Below are positions 1 to 9,098 of a stretch of DNA of 64,000 nucleotides, in pieces. The position numbers and the translations under genes were made by a program. Numbering within the stretch: the first letter of the stretch is position 1; the number at the start of each line of letters is the position of its first letter. The notes below the pieces were generated by a model. That model was not told the DNA's origin. It worked only from the letters and a program-made list of their open reading frames with translations, and did no database searches. The DNA comes from JBGQAS01 sp963699305 (GTDB lineage Bacteria; Chloroflexota; Anaerolineae; Anaerolineales; Anaerolineaceae). The stretch lies in contig OY969431.1 in assembly GCA_963699305.1 (NCBI GenBank), forward strand, positions 1,550,001 through 1,614,000, given 5' to 3'.

Positions 1-154
1 TCTGTAAATTAAAATTTTGCGATCAGTATTTTTTGAAATGAGATTTCGAAGGGGATTTTCTTCCTATTTTTTTTAAGGGTGATGATCAGCATCATGCACG
101 CAGGTGGGATGGGAAATCACACGCTTGCCTCTCGATGGATGATAGGTTTTCTTT

Positions 155-466
155 TCATCGCATCGTTCTGACGTCATAATGCTGTGACCGTTCATAGAAG
201 TGAGAAAGGAGCTCTCTCGCTTTTGGTGGGACAACGGCAACCTCGTAATCCTCTCCTGCAAACTCTCTGACTGCATCCAGCGAGTCAAACAGCATGATGG
301 TAACAAATTCTACTTCTTCCCCGGCATCGCGGCGAAGTAATTGAATGTTTTTGAAACCCTGGATGTGCCGGCTTTGGATGCCGATGAAGATTTCCTCTTT
401 GAACAACTTCTCGTATGCATCCGCGTTCCGTTGGGTCGTCCAGCCATGCCAGATCCGGTTGATCAT
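155..466 (-). CDS. Antibiotic biosynthesis monooxygenase (ABM)-like protein
   Basis: Small 103-residue protein with the pattern of the dimeric alpha/beta ABM fold: an N-terminal strand (INRIWHGWTT), a central segment (FKNIQLLRR..EEVEFVTIMLF) followed by a helix with SLDAVREFAG, and a C-terminal strand/tail. Family members range from heme-degrading monooxygenases to stress proteins, so no substrate can be assigned. The start ATG is preceded by GGGAG about 10 nt upstream. It lies 33 nt downstream of the methyltransferase-like gene on the same strand and could be co-transcribed with it. The fold assignment is by motif impression only. Confidence 0.75.
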   Translation of the reverse strand: MINRIWHGWTTQRNADAYEKLFKEEIFIGIQSRHIQGFKNIQLLRRDAGEEVEFVTIMLFDSLDAVREFAGEDYEVAVVPPKARELLSHFYERSQHYDVRTMR

Positions 467-499
467 TTTTTTCCATACTCCCAGTTTATGTATGATTCC

Positions 500-1219
500 T
501 TAGTATATCCCCGGAAACAATCGATATCGCACACGCTGTGCATAATCCCGATACCCCGGCAGTTCTTCCTGCAGAGTGCGGTCTTCCAATGCGGTTCGAA
601 CTACAGCAATGATCAGCGCTATGGCCGCCGGGATGAGCGTCCACACCGAGCTTAACGCCATGACAATACCGGGCAGCGGCAGGATGTTTCCGGCATAGCC
701 AGGATGCCGCACAATCCGGTAAGGCCCACTGTCACACACCACATGCCCTCGATCCGCCTGGATGCGTACCACACCCGAGAAAAAGCGGTTCTCCGCCATA
801 GCCCACACAGCCAAGGCATATCCAAGTCCGACGAAGACCATGCCGATAACGTTTACACAAAACGGGAACCTAGCTGACCACCCAAAGCGGTGGTCCAGCC
901 CCGCCACGATCACCAGCGGAAAGCCTACACTCACCGCCATCAGCGGGGCAAGCACTTTATCCCAAGGCTTCACAGCCGGAGCTGATGCAAATTGATTTCG
1001 CTCCGCCAGTAATCCTGGATGGCGCCATTCTGCCCATATGCGCCCTCCAATACCAGCGAGAAAGACAAGAATTGAATAAATCCACGCCTGCCACCAACCG
1101 AGATCCCATCCGCAGACAAATAACAGCACTGGTATGAAAAGGTAGATCACGATTAAACGGATCCATTCGCGGGTGCTTAATGTTTTGACCGACTTTTGCC
1201 CTGTTGTTTTCGATTCCAT
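500..1219 (-). CDS. Isoprenylcysteine carboxyl methyltransferase (ICMT)-family membrane protein
   Basis: About 239 residues with several hydrophobic segments and the diagnostic C-terminal block GPYRIVRHPGYAGNI followed by a helix ending LEDRTLQEELPGYRDYAQRV. That block is the SAM-binding signature of the ICMT/PEMT-like membrane methyltransferases. Bacterial members modify small molecules or lipids; the substrate is unknown. I chose the ATG at 1219 (MESKTTG) over one five codons upstream because GGAGG sits immediately upstream of it at ideal spacing. It lies between an MFS transporter upstream and an ABM-like gene downstream, all on the minus strand. Confidence 0.8.
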   Translation of the reverse strand: MESKTTGQKSVKTLSTREWIRLIVIYLFIPVLLFVCGWDLGWWQAWIYSILVFLAGIGGRIWAEWRHPGLLAERNQFASAPAVKPWDKVLAPLMAVSVGFPLVIVAGLDHRFGWSARFPFCVNVIGMVFVGLGYALAVWAMAENRFFSGVVRIQADRGHVVCDSGPYRIVRHPGYAGNILPLPGIVMALSSVWTLIPAAIALIIAVVRTALEDRTLQEELPGYRDYAQRVRYRLFPGIY

Positions 1220-1324
1220 ACACTTCCTCCGCACGAAAAGAACGCATTCTGCAATTCCATCATACAGCTTTTTGAACTCGCTGCATACAGACTCGCACCC
1301 ATTATCCTGGAAACTTCATGCTCC

Positions 1325-2608
1325 TCACTGTTTGGCAATCGTTTTGCGCGGTTCGCGCACCGTAAAGCGGAGCAGCACCAAGCCTAACGCACCGATGACT
1401 GCCGACAGGATGAACATGACCTGGTAACTGACCGCACCTGCGAGCCAGCCGCCGATGAGAGGTGCCGCTCCCCCAGCCACGCCGGCGATTGTGTTAGCCA
1501 GACCGATGTAGGTGGGGCGGTTTTCTGCATCGGTAAATTCATAGATGATGGATATTCCAGAGATGAAGGTTCCAGCATAGACCGCACCGCGCAGGAAAAA
1601 GATGGGGAAAAACCAAAAAGGACTGGGGGCAAATATCGCCATGACAATTGAGAGGACGCTTAACACCATGCAGATCTCCAGGCTCAATTTATGACCTTTG
1701 TGGTCGGAAAGAAAACCAAAGACCAGGTTCGCCAAAGTCAGCCCGATCTGCAAGGCAATGGTAAAACCGCTGGCTTTTGCATCCGGCAGGTTCCAGGTCT
1801 TAACGGTATACACCACCAGGAATCCGGTCGCCATCCCACTCAACGAAAAAATGATCTGCGATAGCAGGTACATGCGGAAATTGCGGTCTTTCCTAAGAAC
1901 TTCCGGCAGGGAGCGCAGGTACTCCAGTTGAGAGACGGACGGCTTGCTGCTGTGGACAGCTGGTTCGCGGGTCAGGGAAAGGAACACCCATGAAAGGAAG
2001 ACCAGGATGGCTGCCACCCCAAAGGAAATGACGTATCCCGACGGGAATGTGAATTTTTCAAGCACAAATGGGACTGCCAGCGCCCCCAGAATGCCGGTGC
2101 CGTTGCCAATAAAATTGGTGATGCCAAAGAAACGCCCGCGCCGCTTGACCGGGATGAGTTTGGCGATCATATCCTCCCAGCCCACGATGGTCGCACCGGC
2201 TCCAAAGGTGTGCCATGCGTACAGCACGAAAAAAACCGTCAGGGCTGTCATCGGTTGGCGGATTGAAAGGAAATACGCCGCCGGAGCCAGCAGGAGTATG
2301 GGAACACGCTCGAAGAAAAATCCGAGGGTCACTGGGAAAAACTTCTTCCGGGGTGCGCGCTCCACCGCATTGGCAGTGAATATCTGTGGCAGCAAATAGC
2401 CCGCCGTGGAGAGGAAGGGGATGATGCCGATCAGCAGGGGATTGCTGGTAAAGTGGCTGACATACAAGGGTAGAATCACCGCGGACGACATGAAGCTCAT
2501 CCCGAGCCAGAAGCTGGCTCCATCCAGGGCATTGACGATAAAGTTCCAGCGATAATTACGCTTGATCTGTTGGTGAGCGGATGGTGGTTTGGGTGTGGTT
2601 TCGGTCAT
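1325..2608 (-). CDS. Major facilitator superfamily transporter
   Basis: 427 residues, almost entirely membrane-embedded, with the two six-helix halves expected of an MFS permease. A positively charged cytoplasmic loop (KLIPVKRRGRFFGIT) matches the family loop 2-3/8-9 motif, and a second loop (GFLSDHKGHKLSLE) has the same G-X-X-X-D-R/H-X-G-R/H pattern. Substrate cannot be read from sequence; a drug, sugar or metabolite exporter is equally possible. Start ATG has AGGA upstream. First gene of the minus-strand run that continues into the ICMT-like gene after a gap of about 105 nt. Confidence 0.85.
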   Translation of the reverse strand: MTETTPKPPSAHQQIKRNYRWNFIVNALDGASFWLGMSFMSSAVILPLYVSHFTSNPLLIGIIPFLSTAGYLLPQIFTANAVERAPRKKFFPVTLGFFFERVPILLLAPAAYFLSIRQPMTALTVFFVLYAWHTFGAGATIVGWEDMIAKLIPVKRRGRFFGITNFIGNGTGILGALAVPFVLEKFTFPSGYVISFGVAAILVFLSWVFLSLTREPAVHSSKPSVSQLEYLRSLPEVLRKDRNFRMYLLSQIIFSLSGMATGFLVVYTVKTWNLPDAKASGFTIALQIGLTLANLVFGFLSDHKGHKLSLEICMVLSVLSIVMAIFAPSPFWFFPIFFLRGAVYAGTFISGISIIYEFTDAENRPTYIGLANTIAGVAGGAAPLIGGWLAGAVSYQVMFILSAVIGALGLVLLRFTVREPRKTIAKQ

Positions 2609-2691
2609 GGATGCATTTTCCTAAAGATCAAGGCTGGGTACGTTCTCAACTATACTACACCCTTTGGTTTGAACAAAAAATGAAAGTGTGC

Positions 2692-2775
2692 AAGGTGGTT
2701 ATCCTCGCGTTTTTTGCGCACTGTAATGTGGCGCGCCCGCCAACTTCTGCCAATAATTCCACCCCACAATAAACA
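2692..2775 (+). repeat. Intergenic island repeat, copy A (partial)
   Basis: Shares with the copies at 3299, 3906, 5122, 9447, 10272 and 10985 the core CCAATAATTCCACCC...CAATAAA preceded by a CCCGCCAACTTCT-like block. With copy C it also shares a TCCTCGCG..TTTTGCGCACTG palindromic segment. It lies between the MFS gene and the P-loop kinase, at the left edge of the cassette-like island. Function unknown. Confidence 0.7.
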
Positions 2776-2798
2776 ATCAATTCGGTGAACATTTTACT

Positions 2799-3266
2799 TT
2801 ACTCTCTTCGCTCAAGCTCATCAGGTGTCGGCTTTTGGAAGAAAGCAATCCAGGGCTTCATTGCTTCCTCGGAAATAAGGAAACTCCCTTTTGATGGTCG
2901 AGAATTCCTTTCCTCAAGCCGCCTCAATAACTCATCCTCAGACACATCGAGAAAGTGCACTTCGCTGCCAGCCCCAAGTTGCTTCGCACGCGACCGATAA
3001 TCTTCGCGTTCTTCTCGCGCCCAAAAACCGAAATCGAGGATAACATTCGTTCCCAAGTCCAGCGCTCTTCTGGCGATATTCCAGAGCATAGCCTCGAGTA
3101 GACTATGCCGAGCATCGTGTTCTGGTTCTTCTGCATCTTGACCAAAGAGGTGTATGTGCCATTCATCCGTTGTCAATCGAAGCGCTGGTAGTTCACGTTC
3201 AAGCTTTTGTGCTAGCGCTGTTTTCCCTGAACAAGGAAGCCCAACCATCAAATGGAGAGTAGCCAC
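2799..3266 (-). CDS. P-loop AAA-family ATPase / small-molecule kinase (zeta-toxin/APS-kinase-like fold)
   Basis: 155 residues with a Walker A at residues 9-16 (GLPCSGKT), a lid-like segment with basic residues (REEREDYRSRAK), and a C-terminal LLRRLEERNSRP block. This is the layout of short stand-alone nucleotide-kinase-like ATPases that phosphorylate small molecules such as nucleosides or antibiotics. The start is a GTG at 3266, preceded by AGGAGTAATAAGT. The gene stands alone between two copies of the island repeat, so it looks like a cassette. Substrate unknown. Confidence 0.75.
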   Translation of the reverse strand: MATLHLMVGLPCSGKTALAQKLERELPALRLTTDEWHIHLFGQDAEEPEHDARHSLLEAMLWNIARRALDLGTNVILDFGFWAREEREDYRSRAKQLGAGSEVHFLDVSEDELLRRLEERNSRPSKGSFLISEEAMKPWIAFFQKPTPDELERRE

Positions 3267-3298
3267 ACTTATTACTCCTAAAGGTCATCTTGAAGTTT

Positions 3299-3420
3299 GT
3301 AGGGCAGGCACATAGTGGTGTTTTTTACCGCCCATGCCTGCCAACTTCTACCAAAATTTCCACCCTAACAATAAGTGAATCTCGTAAGGTTAATTATATT
3401 CCCGCAAAATACCTGCGACT
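3299..3420 (+). repeat. Intergenic island repeat, copy B
   Basis: Full-length copy. Order of blocks: GTAGGGCAGGCA, a GGTGTTTTTTACC hairpin-like segment, CCTGCCAACTTCTACCA, the ACCCTAACAATAA core, GGTTAATTAT, and the CCCGCA..TACCTGCGAC end. The last block resembles part of the CAU tRNA at 11100. Lies between two solitary minus-strand genes. Confidence 0.75.
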
Positions 3421-3491
3421 ACCTTGGTATGTGGCACAACCATCGGAGGCACTCAGATAATCCCGAGTGCATTACCAACACTTTTGGAGTC

Positions 3492-3833
3492 CTAATACAT
3501 TCGCTTTTTGGGGTCCACACTATATTTCGCTTCAGCCTTGAAGGTCAATTTATAACCCGGTTCATTAAATAGTTTATAGTAGCCTATGTTTGGATGGGAT
3601 ATCCTCACCGATAATTGAAGCTTACCATCGGCAACCTCTTTTTTAGCCTTGCAGCCAGAGTGTTTGCGTTCCAAATAGGCAATCAGTTCATTAGCCTGTT
3701 CTTCTGTAAAACTATCCGGCAAACCCTGCGCAACGTTGTTGCTGGGATTAAAATAGATCAATGTCACGTCTTTGTACACACTGCCATTATGAGGGAATCC
3801 ATCCGACTCTTCAAATACGTAATATCCGTCCAT
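3492..3833 (-). CDS. Hypothetical protein, 113 aa
   Basis: Soluble, with no signal peptide or membrane segment, rich in aromatic residues (MDGYYVFEESDGF, VTLIYFNPSNN, YYKLFNEPGYKL). I recognise no domain. A strong ribosome binding site (GGAGGAGATT directly before the ATG) supports a real gene. It is flanked on both sides by copies of the island repeat and has no operon partner, as for the other genes in the 2.7-11.1 kb region. Confidence 0.6.
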   Translation of the reverse strand: MDGYYVFEESDGFPHNGSVYKDVTLIYFNPSNNVAQGLPDSFTEEQANELIAYLERKHSGCKAKKEVADGKLQLSVRISHPNIGYYKLFNEPGYKLTFKAEAKYSVDPKKRMY

Positions 3834-3905
3834 AATCTCCTCCGATATTTCGCGTTAGATTCTACCTATTACTGTTCCATAAATTGTATTTACAATCCAC
3901 AATTC

Positions 3906-3987
3906 CGTAGGGTGAATTCATAGTGGTGGTTTTTACCATCCTCGCGCATTTTGCGCACTGCATTTGAGTGTGCCCGCCATCTTTACG
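3906..3987 (+). repeat. Intergenic island repeat, copy C (partial)
   Basis: Carries the CCGTAGGG..GAATTCATAGTGGTGG block, the TTTTTACCATCC hairpin arm and the TCCTCGCGCATTTTGCGC palindrome, then GCCCGCCATCTTTAC, after which similarity stops before the ACCCTAACAATAA core. Lies between the 113-aa hypothetical gene and the APH-family kinase. Confidence 0.65.
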
Positions 3988-4014
3988 TTCCGCTGGAGCC
4001 CTGTTGGATAGCGC

Positions 4015-5073
4015 TCATTTAAGACCACCTTCTCGTCGCGCAAAGCCTACAACAAACTCAGCCTTACGGGCGATTTGTTCATCATACTCCTGGTGCATGC
4101 GTGGGTAGAGATGCGTCCCGCCGGTAGCCCACAGGTTCCAGTAAACTTGCTGCGCAGCCAGGAACAGCTCCACCTGCTCTGCCTGCTTCTCCGGCAGGGG
4201 ACGAAATTCGGCATATCCATTTAACAGGGCGTTACGGTAGCGCGGGTAGTCAGGAAGATCCCGGCAATTATCCAGGGCCACCGCCAGGTCATACACCCAA
4301 TAGCCAAAACCGGAATCATCAAAGTCGATCGCCCGCGGTTCGCCGTGCCAGAAGAACAGGTTGGCATCCACGCCCAGGTCGCCATGGATCAGACCGAACA
4401 CATCGAGACCCTGACCCAAATCATTCATCACCCCCCGAACCCGCTCTGCAACAAATGAAAAAGCTGTCTTGTGCAGCGGAGAAAGCAGCGTCCATGCCTC
4501 AGCGTTTGTCATGCCGCTGCCCACATCGTTCTGGAACAACCCGTCCCAGTCAAATCGCCGTTTGCAGGAACCCGCCGGAGGTACCCACTGGGTGGAGAAA
4601 TGATGAAGCCGCGCCATGAGTTTCCCCTGTGCCCGGTAATGATGCGGTCGGAACCGGTTTTTCACGGAACACCCTTTGATCCAGCGCAGCAGAGAGCAAT
4701 TGCGCTCCCCGGGTATGCCGGGCTCGCTGATGGAGAGCAGCCAGCGTCCCTCCAGGGTTGCTATAGGTTCCGGCACGGGTAGATCTGCCTCCCGGCGCAT
4801 GGCAGCCAGCCATGCCAGTTCCATCTCAATTGCCTTCGGTTCCTGGTAACCGGGTTCGTGCACCCGCAGGAGGTATTGACCCTCCTCGAATAAATCGCCA
4901 CGTGCTTGTGTACCTGGCAGACAGGAAGTCCGTACGCGGAAGAGGGTATTCCCGGCTTGGCGGACAAGATCAACCTGCGCCGCGTCCACCCCATACTTCG
5001 CCAGGGCTGTCGACGCCAGTTGCCGCATTCTGCGTATGCGTCCCAGTCGAGTTAGTTCATCGTATGGTTTCAT
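4015..5073 (-). CDS. Aminoglycoside-phosphotransferase (APH)-fold small-molecule kinase
   Basis: 352 residues with the kinase core of the APH/choline kinase/homoserine kinase II group. The Brenner motif at residues 230-232 is HGD (catalytic Asp232, metal-binding Asn238 in DANLFF), and the DFD metal motif is at 250-252 followed by GFGYWVYDLAV. N-terminal lobe has an EGQYLLRVHEPGYQEP strand. The sequence resembles the broad phosphotransferase-enzyme family that includes Ser/homoserine kinases more than dedicated resistance enzymes. No drug resistance should be inferred. Solitary gene between island repeat copies C and D. Confidence 0.8.
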   Translation of the reverse strand: MKPYDELTRLGRIRRMRQLASTALAKYGVDAAQVDLVRQAGNTLFRVRTSCLPGTQARGDLFEEGQYLLRVHEPGYQEPKAIEMELAWLAAMRREADLPVPEPIATLEGRWLLSISEPGIPGERNCSLLRWIKGCSVKNRFRPHHYRAQGKLMARLHHFSTQWVPPAGSCKRRFDWDGLFQNDVGSGMTNAEAWTLLSPLHKTAFSFVAERVRGVMNDLGQGLDVFGLIHGDLGVDANLFFWHGEPRAIDFDDSGFGYWVYDLAVALDNCRDLPDYPRYRNALLNGYAEFRPLPEKQAEQVELFLAAQQVYWNLWATGGTHLYPRMHQEYDEQIARKAEFVVGFARREGGLK

Positions 5074-5121
5074 GTTTCGAGTGGATCCCTATTGTCTTGA
5101 TGTAAATGGTACACCTCCCAA

Positions 5122-5250
5122 TCCGTAGGGCGGATTCATGGTGGTGGTTTTTACCATCCCAACCCGCCATCTTCTTTCCAATAAATCCATTCTAACAATA
5201 AAGAAGTTTACCCAGCATAATTAATGATATTCACGTAAAGGACCTGCGGC
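5122..5250 (+). repeat. Intergenic island repeat, copy D
   Basis: Nearly full-length copy: CCGTAGGGCGGATTCATGG, GGTGGTTTTTACCATCC, ACCCGCCATCTTCT, TCTAACAATAAAGAAG, then AATTAATGATATTCACG and GGACCTGCGG. More diverged at the tRNA-like end than copies E and F. Confidence 0.7.
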
Positions 5251-5291
5251 ACATTTCCTTTGAGTATCCGTCTTAGTCTAAAAAAGACTGG

Positions 5292-5983
5292 CTAAATATT
5301 GTTAACTAATATCAATGAGAAAAAGCTGATTACAAACGAAGCGATCCCGACCCAACCAAATATACTTTTATTCTTACTTCTGGTTTCAGTGATAATCCCA
5401 GTGATCAATGCAGCAATTGAAATAACAAATGCATAAGATCCTGCTGGATTGTTATACCTGGCGAAAGGGAGCCAGTTAAAAATCACCAGGAGAATCGAAA
5501 TAATTCCCAGAACTAAAGATGCAATCCCATTGCTTCTGATTGCAGCAGCGTTTTTTATCTGCTTCAGTTCACTTTGTGATTGCTTGGCGCAATCTGAACA
5601 AAAATACGAGGTCGGGTCTTGGTGCGAAAGGCAGATCTTCGATCGGTTGCAGTTTTTACATCGGAAAGTATCCTCAAGGCTGACGAATTTTCCGCAGATC
5701 GGGCATTCGACCTTTTCTTCAATACCTGGTTTCGCTTTTTTATTTTCACCTCCCTGCCCGCCCATATACACATTCTCAGCGTGAACCACGGAAGCACTGT
5801 CGCCCAATACAACCGTGCTGCCTTTTTGCATCTTTTCCAGGATCGGTACAAGGGAAATGCTGTTTCCATCCTGTTTGAACAAATATCGATTTCCGCATTG
5901 GGCACACACGAAATTATTTGCCTTTTCCCCGCGTCCAACCGGCTGCCGCATGAGGGGCATGATAATTTAATGAGGTCTGCCAT
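5292..5983 (-). CDS. Zinc-ribbon membrane protein (frameshifted in this sequence)
   Basis: Reconstructed product starts MADLIKLSCPSCGSRL, a CxxC knuckle, and continues in another frame as NNFVCAQCGNRY (second CxxC). A further treble-clef-like Cys cluster (CPICGKF, CKNCNRSKICLSHQ, CSDCAKQ) and about three hydrophobic segments near the C-terminus follow. The frame changes at the C4 run 5927-5930; one additional base there restores a single ORF across both CxxC halves. The ATG at 5983 has GGGGAGAG upstream. The protein probably sits in the membrane with its zinc domains in the cytoplasm; role unknown. Flanked by repeat copy D. Confidence 0.7.
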
Positions 5984-6126
5984 ACATCTCTCCCCGAGCA
6001 ATGAAATCAGTTCAGAGTATTATACATGAGGGAATAAATATCTTGACCCACAGGGAACCTGCGGAGGTCAGTTTTTTACAACCGGAGATCTTATTTAGCT
6101 TCTTTACAATGTACGCAAATCCAGGA

Positions 6127-6552
6127 TTATCCTGCACGCCGGGCAAGCCTTCGCTTGCGGATGGCATGGGTCACCAGGTATCCGACCGAATAGCTTGCGA
6201 GTGCAAGCGGAATGCCAATGAGATGGGTGTAGTGAGGATTCCCGCCAAGGTCAAATTGTTGATGCGCAGGCAGGTTGTAACTGAGATAGACGGATATCAA
6301 GACACCCGCCGCCACCAGCACCCCCGTGCCAATTCCGTAGGCTGCATCGGGTTGACGGAACGCCACGATAATTCCGCCGATTATAGAGAAAAGCGCCATC
6401 TCGGCATATACCACCCACGCGATCGTGGTCAGCTCACCGGTTTTGATCACCAAATAGGCGATGGGGTAAAGAAGAATGGCGCCGAACATCCCGCCAAAAA
6501 CAATGAGCACACACCCCATTTTCTTCAATACTTCCTTCACATTACTGGTCAT
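6127..6552 (-). CDS. Hypothetical four-helix membrane protein
   Basis: 141 residues with four predicted hydrophobic helices, short loops, and a basic C-terminus (HAIRKRRLARRAG) consistent with a cytoplasmic tail. AGGAGG lies just upstream of the ATG. No family recognised. It follows the zinc-ribbon membrane gene after a gap of about 140 nt that contains a short ACCCacaGGGAACCTGCGG motif like the end of the island repeat. Confidence 0.6.
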   Translation of the reverse strand: MTSNVKEVLKKMGCVLIVFGGMFGAILLYPIAYLVIKTGELTTIAWVVYAEMALFSIIGGIIVAFRQPDAAYGIGTGVLVAAGVLISVYLSYNLPAHQQFDLGGNPHYTHLIGIPLALASYSVGYLVTHAIRKRRLARRAG

Positions 6553-6849
6553 TCAACCTCCTACCCATGTCTGTAAAGCCGGCATCCACGTTCAAACGGC
6601 AGACTGTATTCATATTATCCCACCCTCGTCAACCGATAAGGTAACACAAAACAACAAGCCGGTGCGCTGGCAGGCATCCGCCCACATTTGGTGTGCTGTT
6701 ATTAAGGATAATGATGTCATATTCCCCACCAATGACTGCATTAAAAAATACCGTAACCATTCATCTCTTGAATTCTTTCGTTGTTTTTTGTATAGTTAAT
6801 TTGGATTTCCATCGGGCTGAATAATTAACATGAGACAGGGGAGGTAAAC

Positions 6850-8205
6850 ATGCACACCCGGCAAACGTTCCTTATTGTGTCTGTATCATTATTGATCATG
6901 TCTTTCTCCATTAGCTGCACTGCACCGCAAGCTACAGCAACAATTCCCCCTGTGGATATGACCACACCCTCACCTGCGCCCAGCGCGACCATGACACCCA
7001 CCCAAACGCAGCCACTCACCCCAATCCCTCCTGAGCACCGCATCGGTGTGCGGGTTGTGGATGGGGTGGGGGAATTCTACGATCGGTTGAGCGGCGAAAA
7101 GTTCACCCCGCGTGGCAGCAACTACATCCGCCTTGGCACTCAACAGGGAGTCAATGGGGGTGCATTCTATATCTATCATTCAACTTTCAATGTGAATTCT
7201 TATCATCCATCACAGGCGGAGGAGAACCTTGCCCTTATGAGTGACCTTGGGTATAACGTTGTGCGTGTTTTCCTCAACGGCGGCTGCAAATCCGATTGCA
7301 TCGGAGATGCTGCAGGAGGCATCTCGAAGGCTTATGTTGCCAACCTGGTGGATTTCCTGAACAAAGCGAAAGCTCATGGCATCTACCTGCTATTGACCAC
7401 CGACGGAGAACCGGGCACCAAGTATTACATCGACCTGCTGGACACCACCTGGAGCGTTGATTTCGAGGGTAACAACAAGAGCTTCCTGACGGGCGGGGGC
7501 GTCCTGGTCGCCAGGCGTTTCTGGCAGGATCTCATCAAAGCGTTGCAGGACCAGTTTGCCCCGATGGATGCCATCTTTGCCTACGAGCTGCGCAATGAGC
7601 TTTTCTTTGAAGCCAATCTAGCGCCATTGAACCGCACTTCCGGAACCATCGCCACTGCCAATGGCAAATCCTATGATATGAGCTCGGTCCCGGACAATTT
7701 GCGCATGATCGAGGAAAACCTGGTGAATTGGATCGACACCGTACGCGCCGCCATCCTGCAGCGCGACCCCACCGCCCTGGTGACCGTGGGCTTCTTCATA
7801 CCCCAGGCACCCAACAGTGCCCGGCCCGGTGATCCACGGCTGATCGTCACCGAGCCTTCCATCTGGGAGTCGCAAGCCGACTTCATCGACCTGCATCTCT
7901 ACCCGGGTTTTGGGCTGAACATGCAGCAGCACGCCGAGAATTTTGGCATCAACGGCATGCAGGAAAAGCCCATCCTGATGGGTGAGTTCGGTGCAAATAA
8001 AGATATATACCGCTCAGCGGCTGCTGCAGCCGGTGCTTTGGCAAACTGGCAGGCGGATTCCTGTACATTTGGCTTTGATGGATGGTTGACCTGGACCTGG
8101 GACATGGTCGGGGATGTTTATTTCTACAATGCGTTGGAGGATGGCGGAAAGATCAGCCAGGCATTGGCGCCGAGCAATATGCCTGACCCATGCCTGGTCC
8201 CCTAA
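6850..8205 (+). CDS. Lipoprotein glycoside hydrolase of the GH5/cellulase (GH-A clan) type
   Basis: 451 residues. An N-terminal signal peptide ends in a lipobox with Cys23 (SFSIS-C), followed by a Thr/Pro linker typical of Chloroflexota surface lipoproteins, then a TIM-barrel hydrolase. Clan GH-A catalytic residues are visible: Asn249-Glu250 in YELRNE (acid/base) and Glu379 in LMGEFG (nucleophile), with a W-rich C-terminal strand (WLTWTWDMVGD). It is probably anchored on the cell surface and cleaves a beta-linked glycan; mannan or glucan specificity cannot be told. Good RBS (GGGGAGGT). One of only two plus-strand genes in the island. Confidence 0.82.
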   Translation: MHTRQTFLIVSVSLLIMSFSISCTAPQATATIPPVDMTTPSPAPSATMTPTQTQPLTPIPPEHRIGVRVVDGVGEFYDRLSGEKFTPRGSNYIRLGTQQGVNGGAFYIYHSTFNVNSYHPSQAEENLALMSDLGYNVVRVFLNGGCKSDCIGDAAGGISKAYVANLVDFLNKAKAHGIYLLLTTDGEPGTKYYIDLLDTTWSVDFEGNNKSFLTGGGVLVARRFWQDLIKALQDQFAPMDAIFAYELRNELFFEANLAPLNRTSGTIATANGKSYDMSSVPDNLRMIEENLVNWIDTVRAAILQRDPTALVTVGFFIPQAPNSARPGDPRLIVTEPSIWESQADFIDLHLYPGFGLNMQQHAENFGINGMQEKPILMGEFGANKDIYRSAAAAAGALANWQADSCTFGFDGWLTWTWDMVGDVYFYNALEDGGKISQALAPSNMPDPCLVP

Positions 8206-8285
8206 ATAGGCAAAATCCCCTGTGAACATATAACTTTGCTGGCAGCGTACATGCAACCAACTGGTTTTGACTGCCTCCTATGAGT

Positions 8286-9098
8286 TTATGCTTGAACAGC
8301 CAAGGTCTTGGGCACCTTTGTTGGCCAACGTTCAACTATGAACTTAGTGAGCACCGCTCCAATGACAAGGGCAATCCAAAGAAATGCATACAAAAGCACC
8401 GAAGCGAGTGGTTCTTTTGCCCCTGGCGTGTTTTGCACCAACAGTACAAAAATGTCGTGGATATAGTGAAAAATGATAGCCGGCAAGAGCGAACCTGTTT
8501 TGAGTACTAGATAGGTAAAGATCAACCCCATAAAGAAAATGCTTATCACATCCACAACCATGTGCAGGCTCAGATCCAGAGGGTTTAGATGTACCACGGC
8601 AAAAAGGAATGCCGCTAAGAATAAGGCTTTGCCCTTTGAAAATATTCTCATGAACAACACCAAGATGATTCCTCGAAAGAAGACCTCTTCCCAGATACCT
8701 CGTGTGAGACCTTTCACCCACCGCAATGCAGGCACATAGCTCCAGTCAAATACAAAGTGCCCTGTCAGCAGTGATGCCAGGAAAATGCTGGACAAGGTAA
8801 GCCCGGCCATCAAACATCCAAGTAAGATATTTCGACCCAGGGGCGTTATAGGCAGCAAACGGATGTCGTGACAGTAGTCTCGCAGCGACTTGCGACCATT
8901 AGGCAACCCCAAGACGTAGGGCATGAGATACAAGGCCAGGACACCCAATGCAAGGAAGTAAAGCAAGGGTGGGATAAAAGTTCCTGGCAAAGTTTCCAAG
9001 AAACCTATCAGTAGGTACGCTACAGCTGTTAGAGCAATGGCTGGTCTTGGATAGTTAGCCAGCTTTGAATTGTATCGGGTATGATTTGTGCTTGTCAC
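8286..9098 (-). CDS. CPBP family intramembrane metalloprotease (CAAX/bacteriocin-processing type)
   Basis: 270 residues, about eight hydrophobic segments, with the three family motifs: EEVFFR at 137-142 (EExxxR), His170 in VVHLNP, and His211 in FHYIHDI. These residues bind a catalytic metal in the membrane in Rce1 homologues. Bacterial CPBP proteins act in peptide maturation or self-immunity; no bacteriocin gene is visible nearby. The start is a GTG at 9098 with AGGAGG 7 nt upstream. Convergent with the GH5-like lipoprotein. Confidence 0.85.
   Translation of the reverse strand: MTSTNHTRYNSKLANYPRPAIALTAVAYLLIGFLETLPGTFIPPLLYFLALGVLALYLMPYVLGLPNGRKSLRDYCHDIRLLPITPLGRNILLGCLMAGLTLSSIFLASLLTGHFVFDWSYVPALRWVKGLTRGIWEEVFFRGIILVLFMRIFSKGKALFLAAFLFAVVHLNPLDLSLHMVVDVISIFFMGLIFTYLVLKTGSLLPAIIFHYIHDIFVLLVQNTPGAKEPLASVLLYAFLWIALVIGAVLTKFIVERWPTKVPKTLAVQA

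Noticed and set aside
1..154. Possible gene at the left edge.
   Set aside because: Short, T-rich and without a supported start or RBS; nothing recognisable in the first 154 nt.
4015..5073. Aminoglycoside-resistance gene.
   Set aside because: Only the general APH/choline-kinase core motifs are seen; the wider family includes metabolic kinases and no resistance subgroup is indicated.
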